Of a stretch of 26,299 bases of DNA, positions 22,715-26,299 are shown one piece after another (the stretch's first letter is position 1; each line of letters starts with the position of its first letter). A model generated the notes under the pieces. The model was not told the origin of the DNA and ran no database searches. It saw only the letters and a list, made by a program, of their open reading frames with translations. The position numbers and the translations under genes are program-made. This DNA is from Fibrobacter sp. UBA1765 (GTDB taxonomy: Bacteria > Fibrobacterota > Fibrobacteria > Fibrobacterales > Fibrobacteraceae). Location: positions 59,522-85,820 of the forward strand of contig DCGZ01000091.1 of the NCBI GenBank assembly GCA_002314675.1, in the 5' to 3' direction.

Positions 22715-24103
22715 CTAAAATTGTAGCGTTAGGCCCAGGTCTGTGTAGAATCCGTTGCGGATTGCTTTGGCGTTTGTTGAACTTTGGGTTTCTGTAGATT
22801 CTCCCTGATTTTTGAAGTTCCTTTTTTCCAGGTCAACAGAAAAGGGAATGATTTGGCTTGCGTTCCATTCAATGCTTAACGCTTTCTTTAGGGTCGGGCT
22901 GTTCCAAAGGACTATTTTCAAGCCAAGCCCTGCAATGCTTCCGAAGCTTTTTAGCTCCCATAGAAAATTCTCAATTTCTGTATCCTTGGTTATAAACTTT
23001 GTCGTTTCTGACTTTCGTTGAATGTCTAGATTTCCATCCATATAGAAAGCGTCGAATCCGATTCTTGGCTGAATTCTTGATGATTTCGAAGTGATTGTAT
23101 AATAGATCCCAGGTACAATAATGTTACCTGAAATTTCAGCTTCTACCCGGAATGTTTTTTGCAAAAAACTAAACGAAAGGGTTTGCAAAAGGGATTGTTC
23201 CAAGGCCCTGTTAGGAGCGAGAGTTTCGTGAAACCTTTCGCCGTCGTCATCTATTTTGAAACTGAAATTTGCATATATTGCATGCAGGTCTATGAACTCG
23301 TTTTGCCATTGTACAAGTACCGAGTGCAGTGTGGTTTCTATAGGTAGGTAAAGAAAACGTTTTTGGTCGCCATCGTGTTTTGATATGGCGTAAATTTTGG
23401 AATCGATATCTACATAAAGATATTTGGCAAGCAATTTGCTGTCTGCAAAATGGTGCGCAAGAGTACCTTCTAGCACAAGGGTGTTTGTAGAATCTCGCAG
23501 GTAATATTTTTTTTCTGGATTGAAGGGGTCGCTTGCAAAAATAGAGGCGTTGATTCCTATTTCGTTGTCGTAGAAAGTTGCCTTGCCAAAAATATTCTTT
23601 TGAAGAATGTGCGATTGCAGGTCGCCCTTGATTTCTGGCAGAATGTCGTTGCCTTCTTCGGGAGTCCATTTGGCATGGAGTATCGTGGGCTCGCCGTAAC
23701 CAATTCCAATGCCAAGCTCGTAATTCTTTTTGGAATCATGCAAAGAAGTTGCCGTAGAAATCCATGGGGTTCCGCTTACGATAGTTTCTAAGGAAATGTA
23801 TTTGAAATCGGAGGCAACTCCGATGCTTGCAATTTTTTCGGAGCGCGTTAATGAAAGCCGCCAATCATCTTTCCAGATTATTTTGCCATTGTCTTTTTGG
23901 TACGAAGCCCAAATGATGCTGTTTGCGACTTCAACGGAATCTGTGATATAACAATTTCTATAAGCGATTTTTTGACTTGTGTTGTCCAATAAAAAAAGGC
24001 CGCTGCAGCCTGTGGTAAAGCTGCTAGCGGGTATTTCGAGGCTTGCGATGCAAGTTAAAATAACCAGGCATCGCAAAAGCATTTTTCTAAGAAAAATTAC
24101 CAT
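22715..24103 (-). CDS. Probable secreted or outer-membrane protein of unknown function (462 aa)
   Basis: It begins with a positively charged and hydrophobic signal segment (MVIFLRKMLLRCLVILTCIASL, probable cleavage near PASS). The rest alternates polar and aromatic beta-strand-like stretches (KYISLETIVSG, ELGIGIGYGEP, KYLYVDIDSKIYAI, PRIGFDAFYMDG, GLGLKIVLW) and finishes with DLGLTLQF. A terminal Phe and this strand pattern are typical of outer-membrane barrels, so that is my preferred call, but I do not recognise a family. The ATG at 24103 overlaps the end of the upstream lipoprotein gene by 7 bp (shared GGAATGGTAA), implying coupled translation; an internal start at MLLRCL is also possible. 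The two genes probably form a functional pair. Confidence 0.75.
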   Translation of the reverse strand: MVIFLRKMLLRCLVILTCIASLEIPASSFTTGCSGLFLLDNTSQKIAYRNCYITDSVEVANSIIWASYQKDNGKIIWKDDWRLSLTRSEKIASIGVASDFKYISLETIVSGTPWISTATSLHDSKKNYELGIGIGYGEPTILHAKWTPEEGNDILPEIKGDLQSHILQKNIFGKATFYDNEIGINASIFASDPFNPEKKYYLRDSTNTLVLEGTLAHHFADSKLLAKYLYVDIDSKIYAISKHDGDQKRFLYLPIETTLHSVLVQWQNEFIDLHAIYANFSFKIDDDGERFHETLAPNRALEQSLLQTLSFSFLQKTFRVEAEISGNIIVPGIYYTITSKSSRIQPRIGFDAFYMDGNLDIQRKSETTKFITKDTEIENFLWELKSFGSIAGLGLKIVLWNSPTLKKALSIEWNASQIIPFSVDLEKRNFKNQGESTETQSSTNAKAIRNGFYTDLGLTLQF

Positions 24104-25983
24104 TCCTTGTATTCGTGATTACTGAAAACATCAACAAGATCCCAGAATTTTTCTGAGGTCATTTCTGGGAATACGCCACCAAATGTGATGTCAGGGAATA
24201 CAATCAGATCGCGGAGTTCTTTTGTGGTGTAGCTTTCATGGTAGTGGTAATCATCGTCTTCGTAGACATGTCCGGTGGCTAAGTCACGGTAAGAAACTGT
24301 TACCTTGCCGCTTTTGTCTGTCAAATTGAAGATGTTTGCTATTGGAGAACATTTTGCCGTTGCAAAAACGGTCTTGCCATCTTGTACTCTGCAAAGGTCA
24401 GAATCGATTGAGAATTCCTTGCCAGTAATTTGAATAGTGTCTTGCTTTGATTCTTCATCTGCATATACATAGTCATCAAGCTCGTCATCGTAGACCCAGG
24501 ATCCACCGTAAGTATAGGAGTATACATCTACGAGCTTGAATTTTACACTGCATCCATTTGTTTCAATGCCGTATGTTTGATTCTTGTATCCGGCATCACC
24601 ATAATAGGAAAATTCAATAAAATAGCCGTCAACATATCCGTCGTCATTATAGAAATAGTCTGTGAAGTAGACGTCTAGATTTTCCTTGTTAAGGTTTGTT
24701 GGCAGTTGCCTCTTGAATTCCTTTTCAATTTGGAAAGCCGCGTATGCGGAGAAGGAAAATTCTTCAATCCACTTGTCATCGCTAGATGGCTTTAACCAGT
24801 CTTCAGGATCGACCATCTTGTGGTATGGCAGGTAATCCTGGAAGCCGTCGGTAATGTTGAAGAAGTTGCCGAGATTTACAACAACGGAATGCTTTTCGTC
24901 GATGTCAAACTTGATGTTGCCGTGGAGAGCATTCTTGAGGCTTTCGAGGGAATCAATTGCTGTCTGGAAATTCTGTACGCTGACATCAGCTTCTTCGCCA
25001 GAGCCGACAACGTATGGGTCGTGTTTCTGGGTTGCAATGCCCGAAGCTGCTTCCTTGATGCCGTATTGCAAACCGAGCTGAACATAGGAAATGGCGCTAT
25101 CGAGCAAGTTCGGAATGTTCTTGTAGCTGGACTTCCAGTCACTGTATACTGTGCTGAACGGGCTGTCACTTTCAAGAAGGCTAATCACGTGCTTGAGTGC
25201 TGGATTGTCCTTGAATTCAAGTTCAGAATTTTGCAGGGTATCAATCCATGCGTAGCTTTTGTTCAAGGAAGCGTCTATATTCAAGCTTGCAACTGCTGTG
25301 GCGATTGACTTGGCAATGAACAATGCTCCTGTTGCCGGGGCGAATTCGCCCTTGTCAAGTTCGAATGTTTTACCGTCTACATCAAGAAGAACGGTAAAGT
25401 CTTCATTGCTTACAACGTTTCGCAAGTAGATAATTGCGGAATCAATTGAAGGAATTGCAGATGCAAAGGCTTCCTGAATTTGCGCTGTGATGACTTTCTG
25501 GTTTTCCTGTTTTGCAGAGACAGATGCCTTGAGCATTACGTTAGCTGCATCTTCTGGATCCATTTCAAAAATGGAGTAGCCACTTTCACTATCCAGGTCA
25601 TCGATCAATTTTTTGAAAAGTTCGTTGTTGATAATATCGGTGGCTGTTGCAAGACCATAGCCAAGCTGTGCTTCACAGTTGTCTGGGAATGCTGTTAGAA
25701 CATTCTTGAATTCATTTTTTACGGCAGCGCTTACAGACTGGGCCTTGTCTAGGTTGCGGTTGTAAAGAGCCTTGTAGAGTTCTTGAATGTCTTGCTTTGC
25801 AAGCTCCAGTTGCTGAGATGCCTTGATGTCAGTAGTTTCTTTGCAGGCTTCTATCTTAAATTCTGGAGTTTCTGGAACGCTAGCCTCGGATTCTGAAGAA
25901 GAGCTGCTGCTATCGCTTCCGCAGCCGTTCAAGCAAAATGCAAGTCCGCAAGATGCTAAGGTAATCTTTTTGAGAATGTTCAT
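24097..25983 (-). CDS. Predicted lipoprotein of unknown function (628 aa)
   Basis: ATG at 25981-25983 follows AAGGAG (25992-25997) and starts a lipoprotein signal, MNILKKITLASCGLAF then CLNGCGSDSSSSSS, with the lipidated Cys in LNGC. The first ~330 residues are helical and resemble TPR-type or imelysin-like helical repeats by composition (ELAKQDIQELYKALYNRN, NCEAQLGYGLATATDII, DSAIIYLRNVV); this is a loose impression. The C-terminal third is rich in Tyr, Asp and beta-type strands (DVYFTDYFYNDDGYVDGYF, DIVFP-like end). A longer frame from 26112 is rejected because its extra residues are just the translated heptamer repeat (LYTVLCPLYSVLC). Its stop overlaps the start of the 462-residue probable outer-membrane protein, so the two likely work together, for example in assembling or exporting an envelope component. 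Function not assigned. Confidence 0.8.
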   Translation of the reverse strand: MNILKKITLASCGLAFCLNGCGSDSSSSSSESEASVPETPEFKIEACKETTDIKASQQLELAKQDIQELYKALYNRNLDKAQSVSAAVKNEFKNVLTAFPDNCEAQLGYGLATATDIINNELFKKLIDDLDSESGYSIFEMDPEDAANVMLKASVSAKQENQKVITAQIQEAFASAIPSIDSAIIYLRNVVSNEDFTVLLDVDGKTFELDKGEFAPATGALFIAKSIATAVASLNIDASLNKSYAWIDTLQNSELEFKDNPALKHVISLLESDSPFSTVYSDWKSSYKNIPNLLDSAISYVQLGLQYGIKEAASGIATQKHDPYVVGSGEEADVSVQNFQTAIDSLESLKNALHGNIKFDIDEKHSVVVNLGNFFNITDGFQDYLPYHKMVDPEDWLKPSSDDKWIEEFSFSAYAAFQIEKEFKRQLPTNLNKENLDVYFTDYFYNDDGYVDGYFIEFSYYGDAGYKNQTYGIETNGCSVKFKLVDVYSYTYGGSWVYDDELDDYVYADEESKQDTIQITGKEFSIDSDLCRVQDGKTVFATAKCSPIANIFNLTDKSGKVTVSYRDLATGHVYEDDDYHYHESYTTKELRDLIVFPDITFGGVFPEMTSEKFWDLVDVFSNHEYKEW

Positions 25984-26025
25984 TTTTTTTTCTCCTTGAC
26001 GCTTTGTAATAATATAGTAAGAAAG

Positions 26026-26109
26026 AAGACAGAGTACAGAGTACAGAGGACAGAGTACAGTGTATAGTGTACAGGCGTCAGGAGACGGAAGACGAAAGAC
26101 GGAAGCTAG
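26026..26109 (+). repeat. Degenerate heptamer repeat tract, 12 units
   Basis: Consecutive 7-bp units AAGACAG, AGTACAG, AGTACAG, AGGACAG, AGTACAG, TGTATAG, TGTACAG, GCGTCAG, GAGACGG, AAGACGA, AAGACGG, AAGCTAG. Neighbouring units differ by one to three bases, so the sequence drifts while the 7-bp phase is held. It lies upstream of the 628-residue lipoprotein gene. Confidence 0.75.
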
Positions 26110-26149
26110 CAACTAATAATTAGAAACAAGAATGCGCCCGAAGCGAGTA

Positions 26150-26161
26150 AAGCGTACGCTT
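26150..26161. repeat. 12-bp perfect palindrome
   Basis: AAGCGTACGCTT is fully self-complementary. It is in the non-coding right end of the window; no role can be assigned. Confidence 0.4.
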
Positions 26162-26191
26162 GCATAAACATTTTGCGAGCGAGCTGCCACT

Positions 26192-26289
26192 ATGCCGAAG
26201 GCATGAAACTGTAGCTTCACATGTCATTGTCAATTCATAATTCTTAATTCTTAATTCTTAATTATCAAACCCTCTAGATGCGAAGCATC
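26192..26289 (+). repeat. Non-coding right edge: two small GAA-loop hairpins and an AATTCTT heptamer repeat
   Basis: ATGCC-GAA-GGCAT (26192-26204) and GATGC-GAA-GCATC (26277-26289) are 5-bp stems with the same GAA loop. Between them, at 26232-26266, are five 7-bp units: AATTCAT, AATTCTT three times, AATTATC. No gene is seen from 25984 to the right edge. Confidence 0.55.
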
Positions 26290-26299
26290 GACCTCAAAG

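Noticed and set aside
25984..26112. Extended N-terminus of the 628-aa lipoprotein from 26112
   Set aside because: The extra residues are a translation of the heptamer repeat and precede a proper lipoprotein signal with its own AAGGAG site.
26026..26266. CRISPR or attachment-site repeats at the right edge
   Set aside because: Units are only 7 bp, degenerate and contiguous; no integrase or transposase gene is nearby.

Overview
The window looks like chromosomal DNA from a Fibrobacter-type bacterium (phylum Fibrobacterota). It carries several lipoproteins with the Fibrobacter succinogenes major paralogous (FISUMP) domain, a TIGR02147-family protein, polyserine linkers in secreted proteins, and C-terminal domains resembling type IX sorting tails. 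Two housekeeping genes, htpG and typA, are embedded among cell-surface genes. I see no rRNA, tRNA, CRISPR array or insertion sequence.

Layout, left to right. (1) Positions 1-2420: a possible gene tail, an EAL-domain c-di-GMP phosphodiesterase with C-terminal PAS-like domains, and, convergent and overlapping with it, the C-terminal half of a formate/nitrite transporter whose first three membrane helices are missing. (2) 2421-3740: a secreted carbohydrate-binding-like protein with a Ser linker and sorting tail. (3) 3807-10447, minus strand: a tandem set of four FISUMP lipoprotein genes separated by 22-29 bp, probably one operon. The last gene has a one-base frameshift that separates its lipoprotein signal from the mature protein. 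(4) 10448-10892: a regulatory region with an inverted repeat and a hairpin-bearing repeat that both recur near position 2200, then htpG. (5) 12786-12962: six copies of a 23-bp tandem repeat and a bidirectional terminator. (6) Minus strand: a probable outer-membrane protein, an unknown lipoprotein, and a 1067-residue surface protein with GLUG-like repeats, B-repeat-like modules, a polyserine linker and a sorting tail. (7) 18342-18923: a FISUMP gene remnant and a set of TTTGAA/TATAATAC direct repeats. (8) A translationally coupled TIGR02147 and lipoprotein pair. (9) typA on the minus strand. (10) A lipoprotein and probable outer-membrane protein with overlapping genes. (11) Repeat-rich non-coding DNA to the right edge.

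Most of the genes encode the cell envelope or secreted surface, while the EAL protein links to c-di-GMP signalling. The signals I think most deserve follow-up are: the recurring two-cysteine module in the FISUMP lipoproteins; the paired repeats shared by the 2.2 kb and 10.6 kb intergenic regions; the TATAATAC motif that also occurs upstream of the TIGR02147 gene; and the 7-bp-period degenerate repeats at four intergenic sites. All function calls come from reading the sequence; no database search was run.
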